A stretch of 64,000 bases of DNA from Ornithobacterium rhinotracheale (lineage in GTDB: Bacteria > Bacteroidota > Bacteroidia > Flavobacteriales > Weeksellaceae): assembly GCF_004088395.1 (NCBI RefSeq), contig NZ_CP035107.1:367501-431500 (forward strand). The letters run 5' to 3'. Of this stretch, positions 18,534 through 26,268 are shown piece after piece. Both the position numbers and the translations under genes were made by a program. Positions within the stretch are counted from its first letter, which is position 1. Each line of letters opens with the position of its first letter. The notes below the pieces were generated by a model. That model had not been told where the DNA came from. It searched no databases and worked only from the letters and a program-made list of their open reading frames with translations.

Positions 18534-18749
18534 TTATTTAGTTTCATCTTCGCTTTTAAATAAATCTTCAAAGAATTTGGAGATAGTTTCTTTTGCTTCT
18601 CCTGTTTTTTCTTGAAGTTTTCCAAGCAATTCTTCAGATTTACCTTCGGTATAAGTTAAATCATCATCAGTCAAATCTCCCCATTGTTGTTTAATTTTTC
18701 CTTTTAGCTGATTCCAGTTCCCTTTTAATTTGTCGTCTAAACTACTCAT
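18534..18749 (-). CDS. CsbD-like stress-response protein
   Basis: A 71-residue, highly charged protein with the CsbD signature: LKGNWNQLKGKIKQQWGDLTDDDLTYTEG in outline, here around residues 8-37. CsbD-family proteins are abundant small proteins often induced by general stress; their biochemical role is unknown. It is a single-gene unit with its own terminator on the minus strand. The length is normal for the family. Confidence 0.9.
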   Translation of the reverse strand: MSSLDDKLKGNWNQLKGKIKQQWGDLTDDDLTYTEGKSEELLGKLQEKTGEAKETISKFFEDLFKSEDETK

Positions 18750-18872
18750 AATAATTTTGTTTAAATGTTTGCTATATAAAATCGCAACAACTATTCCATC
18801 TCATAAAAAAGATAGTTAAATCCTTGTTAATCCCAAGTAATCGTGTTTATTTTGCAGAAAAATTAATAATCA

Positions 18873-19538
18873 ATGGATTTTAAAGCACTTCTTTTTGATA
18901 TGGATGGCGTAATCGTAGATACGGAGCCACTTCACCGCAAAGCGTGGTTTGCAGCATTTGCTGAATACGGCATCGAGATGGAGCCTGGATATTACGAATC
19001 ATTTACAGGGAAAGCTACTTTGCCTGTGAGCCAAGAAATCGTAGAAAAATATCAATTAGATTGTACGCCAGAAGAATTGGTAGCTTGCAAGAGAAAGTAT
19101 TTTAAAGACTATTTTGATAACGATGAGGATTTCGATTTACTGCCTGGTGTTCACGAATTGATTCAAGATTTATATAATAATGGTGTAAAGTTAATCTTGG
19201 CATCATCGGCAAGTATGAATACCATTAATTGGGTTTTTAAGCGATTTGGGATTGAACAATATTTCTCTGGGAAAATCAGTGGGGCAGAGCTGAGAGAATC
19301 AAAGCCTAATCCGGAAATATTTTTAAAAGCCGCCGAAATGGCAAAGGCTAAGCCCGAAGAATGCGTAGTAATCGAAGATTCTACCAATGGGATTTTAGCT
19401 GCCAAACGCGCAGAAATCTTTACGATAGGATATAAAAGTGCGCACAGTAAAAATCAAGATTATTCGCTGGCCGATGTCGTGATTTCAAACTTCGATGAGG
19501 TAAATTACGAAAAAATTAATATATTTGTGAAATCTTAG
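18873..19538 (+). CDS. HAD-superfamily hydrolase, beta-phosphoglucomutase-like
   Basis: A 221-residue HAD enzyme. The nucleophile motif DMDGVIVDTEP gives Asp9 and Asp11, the alpha-helical cap follows, motif II is ILASSAS, and motif IV is VVIEDSTNGILAAK. This fits the subfamily containing beta-phosphoglucomutase and sugar-phosphate phosphatases, but the substrate cannot be read from sequence. The thioesterase gene follows after 13 bases and the TlpA-like gene after another 9, so the three are probably one operon. Confidence 0.88.
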   Translation: MDFKALLFDMDGVIVDTEPLHRKAWFAAFAEYGIEMEPGYYESFTGKATLPVSQEIVEKYQLDCTPEELVACKRKYFKDYFDNDEDFDLLPGVHELIQDLYNNGVKLILASSASMNTINWVFKRFGIEQYFSGKISGAELRESKPNPEIFLKAAEMAKAKPEECVVIEDSTNGILAAKRAEIFTIGYKSAHSKNQDYSLADVVISNFDEVNYEKINIFVKS

Positions 19539-19551
19539 AATTTTACAAAAA

Positions 19552-20412
19552 ATGAAAGAAGTGTCTTCGCTTCAGCAACTTATAAAAATGGATCAGCTCG
19601 ATGAATTCACTTTTTTGGGAGAGAATTACAGCATCGGGAGTCCTATCGTCTTTGGGGGGCAAGTTTTGGCACAAGGGCTTTATGCCATGAGCCAGAGTGT
19701 GCCAGAGGATCGCATAGCACATTCTTTGCACGGCTATTTTATTTTGCCAGGGGATTTAACTAAGCCCATTCGTTACGAAGTGGAGTTTGTGCGCGATGGA
19801 GGTAGTTTTTCTACCCGGCGCGTAAAAGCCTTGCAAGATGATAAAATTATCTTTTTTATGGGCACATCGTTCCAGAAAAAAGAAGAGGGATATCATTACC
19901 AAATACAGATGCCTAAGGTGCCTCAGCCCGACGAGCTTTATAGCTGGGATGATATGTATAATCAGCTCAAGGAACATTTGCCAAGAGCGGTGAAGCAATT
20001 TCTTTCCATAGAACGCCCCTTTATCTTTAAACCTACGGTTTTGGAAAATGTGTTGAAACGAAAACCTCGCGAACCTAATTACAGCGTTTGGTTTAAAATT
20101 AAAGGTGAAACCGAAAATAACCCGTTGATGAACAGATCGATTCTATCATATGTTTCGGATTATAATCTGCTCACGACTGCACTCAGGCCCCACGCACATG
20201 TTGCAGATATGAGCAATACGCAATTAGCAACGATAGACCACGCAATGTGGTTTCACCAAGAGGCGAATATCAATGAGTGGTATTTGTATTCAGTAGATTC
20301 GCCAATTGCTTCCAATGCTAGAGGTTTTGTAAGAGGAAGTATTTTTAGTCAAGACGGAAAACTTGTAGCATCGGTAGCACAAGAAGGACTTTTAAGACCA
20401 ATAACTAAATAA
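19552..20412 (+). CDS. tesB: Acyl-CoA thioesterase II
   Basis: A 286-residue double-hotdog thioesterase of the TesB family. It has the N-terminal FLGENYSIGSPIVFGGQVLAQ region, the RVKALQDDKIIFFMGTSF segment and the C-terminal IDHAMWFHQ motif characteristic of TesB. It hydrolyses acyl-CoA to free fatty acid and CoA. The neighbours (HAD hydrolase and TlpA-like lipoprotein) give no functional hint. The start at 19552 is the first ATG and matches family length. Confidence 0.93.
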   Translation: MKEVSSLQQLIKMDQLDEFTFLGENYSIGSPIVFGGQVLAQGLYAMSQSVPEDRIAHSLHGYFILPGDLTKPIRYEVEFVRDGGSFSTRRVKALQDDKIIFFMGTSFQKKEEGYHYQIQMPKVPQPDELYSWDDMYNQLKEHLPRAVKQFLSIERPFIFKPTVLENVLKRKPREPNYSVWFKIKGETENNPLMNRSILSYVSDYNLLTTALRPHAHVADMSNTQLATIDHAMWFHQEANINEWYLYSVDSPIASNARGFVRGSIFSQDGKLVASVAQEGLLRPITK

Positions 20413-20421
20413 AAAAATAAT

Positions 20422-21441
20422 ATGAAAAAAGTACTATTAAGTGTGATTGTAATCGCTAGCGTAATCGGTTGTAAAAACAAACCAAAAGATTACGCAACAT
20501 TCTCAGGAAAAGTTACAAATATTGATGTTCCTGCAGATTCTGTATATGTGTTCAATCCAGAAATTAATTACAGCAAAAGTATTAAGCTAAATCCAGACGG
20601 AACTTTTAGCGATACTTTGAAAGTGAAAGAAGGCCACTTTATATTCAAAATTGGAGATGAGTATGGTAGAGTTTATTTAAAAAACGGAGACGAAATTAAA
20701 ATCAGTACCGATTATCCTGCATTCGATGATAAATTGGTGTATGAAGGAGAGGGCGAATCTATTGAACTAAATAAATTATCGCTAGAAGTTGCAAAGTTAG
20801 CGGGTAATTTCTTTGATAATGATGGGCTTCTTGAACAAAGCACAGAAGAATTAGATCAATCTAAAAAAACACTATTGAACGAAGTAGATGCCTTGTTTCA
20901 AAAGTATCCAAATGTAAATGACTCCATCAAAGGAGAGATTAAAACGAGTTTGAACAATAGTTTGGTTTCCTTGTCGGATATGGTTCAGGAGAGAAAAAAT
21001 CTTCAAGAAAAATTTGTAGGAAAACCAGCACCACAATTTACATTACCAAGTATCGATGGCAAAAAAGTTTCGCTTTCTGATTTGAAAGGAAAACCAGTGT
21101 ATGTGGACATTTGGGCTACTTGGTGTGGACCATGTAAGGCAGAGATTCCTTCATTGAAGAATTTAGAAGAAAAATATGGAGATAAAATCCATTTTGTAAG
21201 CCTTTCTGTAGACGAGCCAAATACTAAAGAAAAATGGATCGAGTTTGTAAAAGAAAAAGATTTGAAAGGAATCCAAATCATGAGTGAAAACGATTGGCGT
21301 AACGATTTTGTTCAAGCTTTAGAAGTAAAAGGAATTCCAAGATTTGTCTTGATTGATGCACAAGGAAACATCGTGAATCCAGACGCCCCAAGACCAAGTG
21401 CATCAAATATTGAGGAGACTTTAAACGCTTTGATTAAATGA
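20422..21441 (+). CDS. TlpA-like thioredoxin-domain lipoprotein
   Basis: A 339-residue envelope protein. The lipobox ends at Cys17 (SVIGC). An N-terminal domain of the DUF4369 kind common in Bacteroidetes (about 25-120) is followed by a helical linker and a C-terminal thioredoxin fold with WCGPC (Cys235, Cys238). It is probably a periplasm-facing disulfide reductase that would accept electrons from a DsbD-type protein such as the one encoded at 6142-8220. It is the last gene of the HAD-tesB run and is followed by a terminator. Confidence 0.9.
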   Translation: MKKVLLSVIVIASVIGCKNKPKDYATFSGKVTNIDVPADSVYVFNPEINYSKSIKLNPDGTFSDTLKVKEGHFIFKIGDEYGRVYLKNGDEIKISTDYPAFDDKLVYEGEGESIELNKLSLEVAKLAGNFFDNDGLLEQSTEELDQSKKTLLNEVDALFQKYPNVNDSIKGEIKTSLNNSLVSLSDMVQERKNLQEKFVGKPAPQFTLPSIDGKKVSLSDLKGKPVYVDIWATWCGPCKAEIPSLKNLEEKYGDKIHFVSLSVDEPNTKEKWIEFVKEKDLKGIQIMSENDWRNDFVQALEVKGIPRFVLIDAQGNIVNPDAPRPSASNIEETLNALIK

Positions 21442-21484
21442 GAATTTTTTCAACAATTAGAAAAATAAATTAAAACCCCTATAA

Positions 21485-21514
21485 GATGCCAATAAAAGTT
21501 GGCATCTTTTTTTT
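21485..21514 (+). terminator. Intrinsic terminator after the TlpA-like gene
   Basis: An 8-base stem (GATGCCAA at 21485-21492 with TTGGCATC at 21499-21506) is followed by eight T. An in-frame ATG at 21486 for the next gene lies inside this hairpin, which argues against that start. Confidence 0.88.
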
Positions 21515-21561
21515 GCACAAAAATCATTTAAAAAAATTCCATGTAAGAAGGTACAAACTCC

Positions 21562-21569
21562 TATCTTTG
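21562..21569 (+). promoter_or_regulatory. -7 promoter element before the DUF2520 gene
   Basis: TATCTTTG matches TAnnTTTG and lies 15 bases before the ATG at 21585, downstream of the preceding terminator. Confidence 0.5.
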
Positions 21570-21584
21570 TCTCAAAGTGAATTT

Positions 21585-22352
21585 ATGAAAAGTGTAACGA
21601 TTATAGGTGCTGGGAATGTAGCCTTTCATTTAACGCGTGCATTTGTGAGCAATACCGTTCAGGTAAATCAAATTTACAATCGTACTTTGGCAAAAGCCGA
21701 GACGATTGGAGAAGCCAATGGCATAAGATATACCGATAAAATTTCAGAATTAGAGCATTCCGATTTATTTATCATCTCCTCTTCAGATGCCGCAATAGAG
21801 GAGCTCTCCATGCACATTCCGTTCAATGATGTGATGGTGGTGCACACCTCTGGTGCAATGCCTATGAGCACACTTAAAGGGAAATATAGAAAAGGCGTAT
21901 TGTATCCTTTGCAGACATTTAGCCAAAATAGAAAATTGAATTATAGCGAAATTCCATTTTTTGTAGAAGCAGAAAATCCAGAAGACGAAAAAGCTTTGCT
22001 AGAGCTCGCTGAGCGAGTGAGCAATCGAGCTAAAATCTTAAACAGCGAGCAAAGAGCGCAAATGCACCTTTCTGCCGTGTGGGCATGTAATTTTGCCAAT
22101 CATATGTATTACATCGCTCACAAAACGGCGGAAGAAGCTGGTTTAGGCTTTGAATACCTCCGTCCTTTAATTGAAGAAACTGCTTTAAAAATCGAGGATT
22201 TAACACCTTTTGAAGCACAAACAGGACCAGCCAAACGAAACGACCAGATCACGATAGAAAAACATTTAAGCTTGATAAAAGATTCTTACTTAAAAGATAT
22301 GTACAACGATATTAGCAACTCGATAAATAAAACCTATCATGGAGAATTATAA
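21585..22352 (+). CDS. Rossmann-like/DUF2520 domain protein
   Basis: The start at ATG 21585 (MKSVTIIGAGNVAFHL) was chosen because it begins with the dinucleotide-binding GxGNVA motif. The ATG at 21486 lies within a terminator hairpin. The resulting 255 residues form a Rossmann-type N-terminal domain and a C-terminal helical DUF2520 domain (about 130-250), resembling NADP-dependent beta-hydroxyacid or ketopantoate-type oxidoreductases. The substrate is unknown. The gene overlaps kdsC by 14 bases, a neighbour pair I believe is common in Flavobacteriia. Confidence 0.87.
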   Translation: MKSVTIIGAGNVAFHLTRAFVSNTVQVNQIYNRTLAKAETIGEANGIRYTDKISELEHSDLFIISSSDAAIEELSMHIPFNDVMVVHTSGAMPMSTLKGKYRKGVLYPLQTFSQNRKLNYSEIPFFVEAENPEDEKALLELAERVSNRAKILNSEQRAQMHLSAVWACNFANHMYYIAHKTAEEAGLGFEYLRPLIEETALKIEDLTPFEAQTGPAKRNDQITIEKHLSLIKDSYLKDMYNDISNSINKTYHGEL

Positions 22353-22857
22353 AGAAAAGATGAAAAACATCAAAGCCTTTGTGTTTGATGTAGATGGCGT
22401 GCTTACCGATGGTAAAATTATGCTTTTCCCAGACGGGAGTTTTGTGCGAAACATGAATGTAAAAGATGGCTATGCAATGCAATTTGCCATTAAAAAAGGT
22501 TATTTAATCGGAATTATCACAGGTGGAGCCGATCCGATGGTGAGTCAGCGATTGAAAGCCTTAGGCATTACCGATATTTATACCCAATCGCACTATAAGT
22601 ACGATGATTTTGAGGATTTTCTATTTAAATATGATTTAAAACCAGAAGAAGTGCTTTACATGGGCGACGATGTGCTAGATATGGAAGTAATCGCGGCTGC
22701 AGGCATCGGCTGTGCTCCGAATAATGCGGTGGTGGAAGCTCAAGAAGCGGCAGATTATATTTCACCACACAATGGGGGGGATGGCTGTGTACGCGAAGTT
22801 ATAGAACAAGTAATTCGCGTGCAGGGGCACTGGAACGATTTTAAAATTGGATTGTAA
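22339..22857 (+). CDS. kdsC: KdsC-type HAD phosphatase (3-deoxy-D-manno-octulosonate 8-phosphate phosphatase)
   Basis: A 172-residue HAD phosphatase lacking a cap domain, as in KdsC. The nucleophile motif is FDVDGVLTDG (Asp17, Asp19), followed by IITGG and YMGDDVLDMEV. It removes phosphate from Kdo-8-phosphate to give Kdo for lipopolysaccharide. An internal ATG at 22360 is an alternative start. It overlaps the upstream DUF2520 gene, and its end overlaps the convergent nitrilase gene by 17 bases. The Kdo transferase gene is elsewhere in this window (48259-49497). Confidence 0.9.
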   Translation: MENYKEKMKNIKAFVFDVDGVLTDGKIMLFPDGSFVRNMNVKDGYAMQFAIKKGYLIGIITGGADPMVSQRLKALGITDIYTQSHYKYDDFEDFLFKYDLKPEEVLYMGDDVLDMEVIAAAGIGCAPNNAVVEAQEAADYISPHNGGDGCVREVIEQVIRVQGHWNDFKIGL

Positions 22858-23620
22858 AATCATCGGCATCATTTAAGAAATTAAAATGTTGCCGTTGCTC
22901 AATTAAATAAGGCTTATTTATCGCAAAGATAGATAAGCTTTCTTTTTTGTCCAAAGCCTGAATGTCCTTTCCTAGCGGGTCGATGACATGGCAGTCGCCG
23001 AGATATGATAATCCGTTGGGGGCTTCCCCTGATCGGTTTACTCCAGCTATATACGCCATATTTTCAATCGCTCGTGCGTGGAGAAGTGTGTTCCATGCAA
23101 AAGAACGAGAGCTTGGCCAGCTGGCTACATAAATAGCTAAGTCATACAGCTCAAATGGTGTGTTGCGAGAAAACACTGGGAATCGCAAATCGTAACATAT
23201 TTGTGGCAGAATACGCCAGCCTTCATAATTAATGATGACTTGCTTTTTGCCTGCTGTGTAATGTTTATTCTCTCCAGCATATGAAAAAAGATGTCGCTTG
23301 TCGTAACGCACAAAAGTTTCATTTGGAGCCACCCAATACAATCGATTGTAGTAGCCTTCCCGCCCCTTCACTGGGATACTTGCACAGAAAACCGCCTGTT
23401 TTTGAATCGCTTTTTGTTGCAGAAATTTAAATGATTTGGCATAAGTATCTTCTGCAATTTCGTGTGTGTTCATAGAAAAACCATAAGAAAACATTTCGGG
23501 CAAAATAAAAATATCAGCATTTACATTTTTGATGATTTTATCAATTTGCTTAAAATTTTCTTCGGGACTTTCCCAAACAATATCAAGGGCGATAGTTGCA
23601 ATAATTAATTCGTCTTTCAT
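22841..23620 (-). CDS. Nitrilase-family amidohydrolase (omega-amidase-like)
   Basis: A 259-residue member of the carbon-nitrogen hydrolase superfamily. The catalytic triad is readable as Glu42 (LPEMFSYGF), Lys108 (YDKRHLFS) and Cys142 (QICYDLRFP). The layout resembles YafV/omega-amidase, which hydrolyses alpha-ketoglutaramate and related monoamides in glutamine transaminase salvage. The exact substrate is inferred from similarity only. The IS982 element at 23653 starts 32 bases upstream of its start codon and may have altered its promoter. Confidence 0.9.
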   Translation of the reverse strand: MKDELIIATIALDIVWESPEENFKQIDKIIKNVNADIFILPEMFSYGFSMNTHEIAEDTYAKSFKFLQQKAIQKQAVFCASIPVKGREGYYNRLYWVAPNETFVRYDKRHLFSYAGENKHYTAGKKQVIINYEGWRILPQICYDLRFPVFSRNTPFELYDLAIYVASWPSSRSFAWNTLLHARAIENMAYIAGVNRSGEAPNGLSYLGDCHVIDPLGKDIQALDKKESLSIFAINKPYLIEQRQHFNFLNDADDFTIQF

Positions 23621-23651
23621 AGCAGGTTAAAGGTACTAAATATTTTAAATT

Positions 23652-23668
23652 AACCCGTAGTGCATTAT
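23652..23668 (+). repeat. Left terminal inverted repeat of IS982-family element 1
   Basis: AACCCGTAGTGCATTAT is the exact reverse complement of 24614-24630, a 17-base perfect terminal repeat. Confidence 0.93.
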
Positions 23669-24629
23669 AAAAAAAGGTTGCCCATGAGCCTAAAGAAAAG
23701 TAAATTGCATTGGTTACCAATCAAATACAATTATGAGCAACCTAGAGGCAAGTTACAATTTTATTTTGAATAAACTAATAGAAATTTCAGGAACTGAAAA
23801 TTTCTATTTTAAACCAGTGAAACCAAAATTATCTGATATAGAGCTGATAAGCTTAATTATTTTAGCAGAATTTAAATCTATCGATTCTGAGCACCAGCTT
23901 TTTAGAGAGATAAAAGGTTGGGCTATTGAATCTAAAATTGAAAGGAGTGTTTACAACAGAAGAAAACGAAAACTCTTCCCTTTTCTTGAAGAAATTAGGT
24001 GCAAAATGGTGAAAAAGTTCAATGATTTTGAAAACTATTTTTTGGTGGACAGCATGCCTTTAGAAGTGTGTAAATTATCCCGCTCTTCCAGAAGCAAAAT
24101 CTGTAAAGAAAATAGCTTTTCAATGCCAAATAAAGGTTTTTGTGCTTCTCAAAATCTACACTTTTATGGTTACAAGCTACATGCGATCCGTTCTATTGCT
24201 GGTGTGTTCCAAAGTTTTGACTTATCTCCCGCCTCCGTTCACGACATTCATTATTTGAAAGACATAAAACTTCAAATTTCTGATTGCGTGTTACTTGGAG
24301 ACAGGGGCTATCTTTCTCAAACGGTTCAGCTTGACTTGTTCAATGAGGTGAAAATCCAGTTAGAAACCCCTAAAAGAAAAAATCAAAAAGATTACAAACC
24401 TCAGTTCTATCCATTCAGAAAGTATAGAAAACGTATAGAAACTTTATTCTCGCAGTTGTGTGACCAATTTATGATACGGCGTAATTATGCCAAATCTTTT
24501 GAAGGATTCAAAACAAGAATATTGGCAAAAATTACCTCCTTGACTACTATTCAATATCTCAATAAATTTGTCTTTCATAGTAACATTAACAATTTAAAAA
24601 TTAACCTCATTCGATAATGCACTACGGGT
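23653..24629 (+). mobile_element. IS982-family insertion sequence, copy 1
   Basis: An element of about 977 bases bounded by perfect 16-17-base inverted repeats (ends ACCCGTAGTG) with one transposase gene inside. The size and organisation are typical of IS982. The flanks (left ..TTTTAAATTA, right TTAAAACAAA..) show no convincing target duplication, and the right flank opens directly into a gene fragment. This suggests a deletion or rearrangement after insertion. The element looks intact and possibly active. Confidence 0.93.
23733..24617 (+). CDS. IS982-family transposase (copy 1)
   Basis: A 294-residue DDE transposase. The likely catalytic acids are in FLVDSMPLEVC (first Asp), LLGDRGYLS (second Asp) and RIETLFSQL (Glu), with the spacing of the IS982 (DUF772/DDE_Tnp_1-like) group. 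It catalyses cut or copy of the element by acting on its terminal repeats. It is full length and has no stop or frameshift. It is clearly different from the second IS982 transposase at 28291-29187, sharing only the family pattern. Confidence 0.93.
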   Translation: MSNLEASYNFILNKLIEISGTENFYFKPVKPKLSDIELISLIILAEFKSIDSEHQLFREIKGWAIESKIERSVYNRRKRKLFPFLEEIRCKMVKKFNDFENYFLVDSMPLEVCKLSRSSRSKICKENSFSMPNKGFCASQNLHFYGYKLHAIRSIAGVFQSFDLSPASVHDIHYLKDIKLQISDCVLLGDRGYLSQTVQLDLFNEVKIQLETPKRKNQKDYKPQFYPFRKYRKRIETLFSQLCDQFMIRRNYAKSFEGFKTRILAKITSLTTIQYLNKFVFHSNINNLKINLIR

Positions 24630-24630
24630 T
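24614..24630 (+). repeat. Right terminal inverted repeat of IS982-family element 1
   Basis: ATAATGCACTACGGGTT is the perfect complement of the left end at 23652-23668. Confidence 0.93.
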
Positions 24631-24848
24631 TAAAACAAAAAAAGAGAGATATTGTAATTCCTGTTTTGGTGGCTCACGATGAAAACTTTCAAGTGAAAAT
24701 CATAGGAGGTGCAATAGACAAAGTGGCAGATAATAAAGAGAAAGTAGGGTATAAACCAGACGCTATTTTGCCAGATAAAAATGTAGAAAATTGGATAGAA
24801 GACATCACTAAACAATATGTAGATAAAATCAATAAAGGTGAAAACTAA
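24631..24848 (+). pseudogene. 3' fragment of a gene cut by the IS982 insertion
   Basis: An open frame runs from the IS end to TAA at 24846-24848. The readable residues include KRDIVIPVLVAHDENF, then IIGGAIDKVADNKEK and a tail ending in NKGEN. No ATG lies in frame; only TTG/GTG at 24666-24671 are available. The stop overlaps the GTG start of the next gene by 11 bases, as in a coupled operon. I therefore read it as the C-terminal end of a real gene whose 5' part is absent: left of the IS there are only about 30 bases before the nitrilase gene. I do not recognise the family. Confidence 0.6.
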
Positions 24849-25416
24849 AAGCCGTAGATACAAAAAGTTTATAAAACTAAATCGAGATTATCATCGCGAC
24901 TTGGGATACTTTTTTTCGGGCTTAGTCATTATTTATTGTCTATCGGGCATTGCCTTTAATCATATAGATGATTGGAATCCTGATTTTATTTTAAACAAAA
25001 AAGAAATTCAGATAAAACAGGAATTAGACAAGGCACATTTTTCAGACAAGACGGCTCACGAGCTGAGCCAGCTTTGTGGCGAGAAGGAATACAAACTTTA
25101 TGATTTTCCCACGCCCTATCAAGTGAAAATCTATTATAAAGATGCAAGCTTTCATGTAGATTTTAATAAAAAAATGGGCGTTTATGAGCAGATTACCCGT
25201 CGTCCAGTCTTTTATGAAGCCAATGTTTTGCATAGAAACAATGTCAAAGCTTGGCGGTGGTTTGCCGATATATTTTCGGTGGCACTTATCATAATTGTGG
25301 TAACGGGCTTGTTCATAGCTTCGGGCAAAAATAGTTTTAAGAAAAGAGGATTCATCTTCTTTGCATTAGGATTCATACCTCCCATTGTGGCGATAATCAT
25401 TCATTATTTAAATTGA
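24838..25416 (+). CDS. PepSY-associated transmembrane protein
   Basis: A 192-residue protein starting at GTG 24838. It has the N-terminal signature NRDYHRDLGYFFSGLVIIYCLSG of PepSY-associated membrane proteins (first helix about 22-40), a periplasmic PepSY-like segment (about 55-120), then two further helices near 135-160 and 170-190. Relatives are often found with TonB receptors or iron reductases, but no such gene is left here. It overlaps the truncated gene upstream and is followed 6 bases later by a lipoprotein gene. The natural promoter may have been removed by the IS event. Confidence 0.82.
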   Translation: MKTKSRRYKKFIKLNRDYHRDLGYFFSGLVIIYCLSGIAFNHIDDWNPDFILNKKEIQIKQELDKAHFSDKTAHELSQLCGEKEYKLYDFPTPYQVKIYYKDASFHVDFNKKMGVYEQITRRPVFYEANVLHRNNVKAWRWFADIFSVALIIIVVTGLFIASGKNSFKKRGFIFFALGFIPPIVAIIIHYLN

Positions 25417-25422
25417 AAAAAA

Positions 25423-25848
25423 ATGAAAAAATTAATATTTTTAAGTCTCTGTTTGGGATTTATCGTAGCATGTTCTCCTAAAGGAAATCAATTATTTAAA
25501 GGAGACTCTGTGTGGCAGCGGGATTTCTACCCCATGCCAGGGCTAAAGCACCATGTCGAGTATCAATTAGGCAACGATAGCATAAGCTATGCAATAAACG
25601 GTAGTGCTGTAAACACGGCATATACAATGCGGGTGGATACCGTGGTGCCAGAGGAAAATAGAATTGTAGCATTTGACAAAGATGGCGTTTGCTATGTTCT
25701 GTTTATTAAAGAATTAGGAGGGGACTCCATCAAAATTTTTAAAGAGCAACGAAATGATAGGGCAGATGCACTTAATTTTCCCGTTCCAGCACTTGATTAC
25801 AAAGCCAATCACAACCAAGGCTGGAATACCTATTATAAGAAATCTTGA
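25423..25848 (+). CDS. Lipoprotein of unknown function
   Basis: A 141-residue protein with a lipoprotein signal ending in the lipobox FIVAC (Cys17). The mature part is mostly beta-like and contains a YQLGNDSISYAINGS stretch; I recognise no family. It lies 6 bases after the PepSY-type gene in the same direction and is followed by a strong terminator, so it probably belongs with that gene in one transcript. It is expected in the inner or outer membrane facing the periplasm. Confidence 0.75.
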   Translation: MKKLIFLSLCLGFIVACSPKGNQLFKGDSVWQRDFYPMPGLKHHVEYQLGNDSISYAINGSAVNTAYTMRVDTVVPEENRIVAFDKDGVCYVLFIKELGGDSIKIFKEQRNDRADALNFPVPALDYKANHNQGWNTYYKKS

Positions 25849-25894
25849 AAAAAAGTAGAAAAGCTTTTAGCTAATTTCTTAAGTGATATTTACT

Positions 25895-25937
25895 AAAAGC
25901 ACAAGTGATTTTGCACAAAATCACTTGTGCTTTTTTT
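25895..25937 (+). terminator. Strong intrinsic terminator after the lipoprotein gene
   Basis: A perfect 18-base stem (25895-25912 with 25917-25934) has a GCAC loop and seven T at its end. It separates the PepSY-lipoprotein unit from yidD-lgt. Confidence 0.93.
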
Positions 25938-26008
25938 GTAAAACAATAGCAGGGAAAGGCTTTGGGCTAAATTTTAGAGAAATCTTTAGCCTGAAAACTA
26001 AAAATCAG

Positions 26009-26016
26009 TATATTTG
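26009..26016 (+). promoter_or_regulatory. -7 promoter element abutting the yidD start
   Basis: TATATTTG matches TAnnTTTG and is separated from the yidD ATG (26021) by only four C. A transcript from this promoter would start at or next to the ATG. Confidence 0.55.
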
Positions 26017-26020
26017 CCCC

Positions 26021-26266
26021 ATGTCTAGAATCATTCAGCAATTACTTGTTTTGCCCGCCATTGGTTTGATAAAACTTTACCAAATGCTTATTTCGCCATG
26101 GCTTGGTCGCAATTGCCGATTCACGCCCACTTGCTCGCAATATGGCATCGAGGCACTGAAAACGCACGGATTTTTCTATGGCAGTTATTTAACCATTAGG
26201 AGAATTATGCGCTGCCACCCATGGGGCGGTAGTGGCAAAGATCCTGTTCCCAAAAAAGAAAAATAA
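26021..26266 (+). CDS. yidD: Membrane protein insertion efficiency factor YidD
   Basis: The start at ATG 26021 gives 81 residues, the usual YidD length. A longer in-frame start at 25883 would lie inside the preceding terminator. The signature PTCSQYG and the ending [10 protein letters not shown] are both present, along with an N-terminal amphipathic region. YidD is thought to help YidC insert membrane proteins. lgt follows after 2 bases, so the two are co-transcribed. yidD usually sits near rnpA-yidC; here it is in a different place, as in many Bacteroidetes. Confidence 0.93.
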   Translation: MSRIIQQLLVLPAIGLIKLYQMLISPWLGRNCRFTPTCSQYGIEALKTHGFFYGSYLTIRRIMRCHPWGGSGKDPVPKKEK

Positions 26267-26268
26267 TA

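Noticed and set aside
21486-21584. Longer N-terminus for the DUF2520 protein
   Set aside because: The upstream ATG is inside a terminator hairpin and precedes the promoter element at 21562.
25883-26020. Longer N-terminus for YidD
   Set aside because: It starts before the terminator at 25895-25937 and upstream of the promoter element; YidD is normally about 80 residues.
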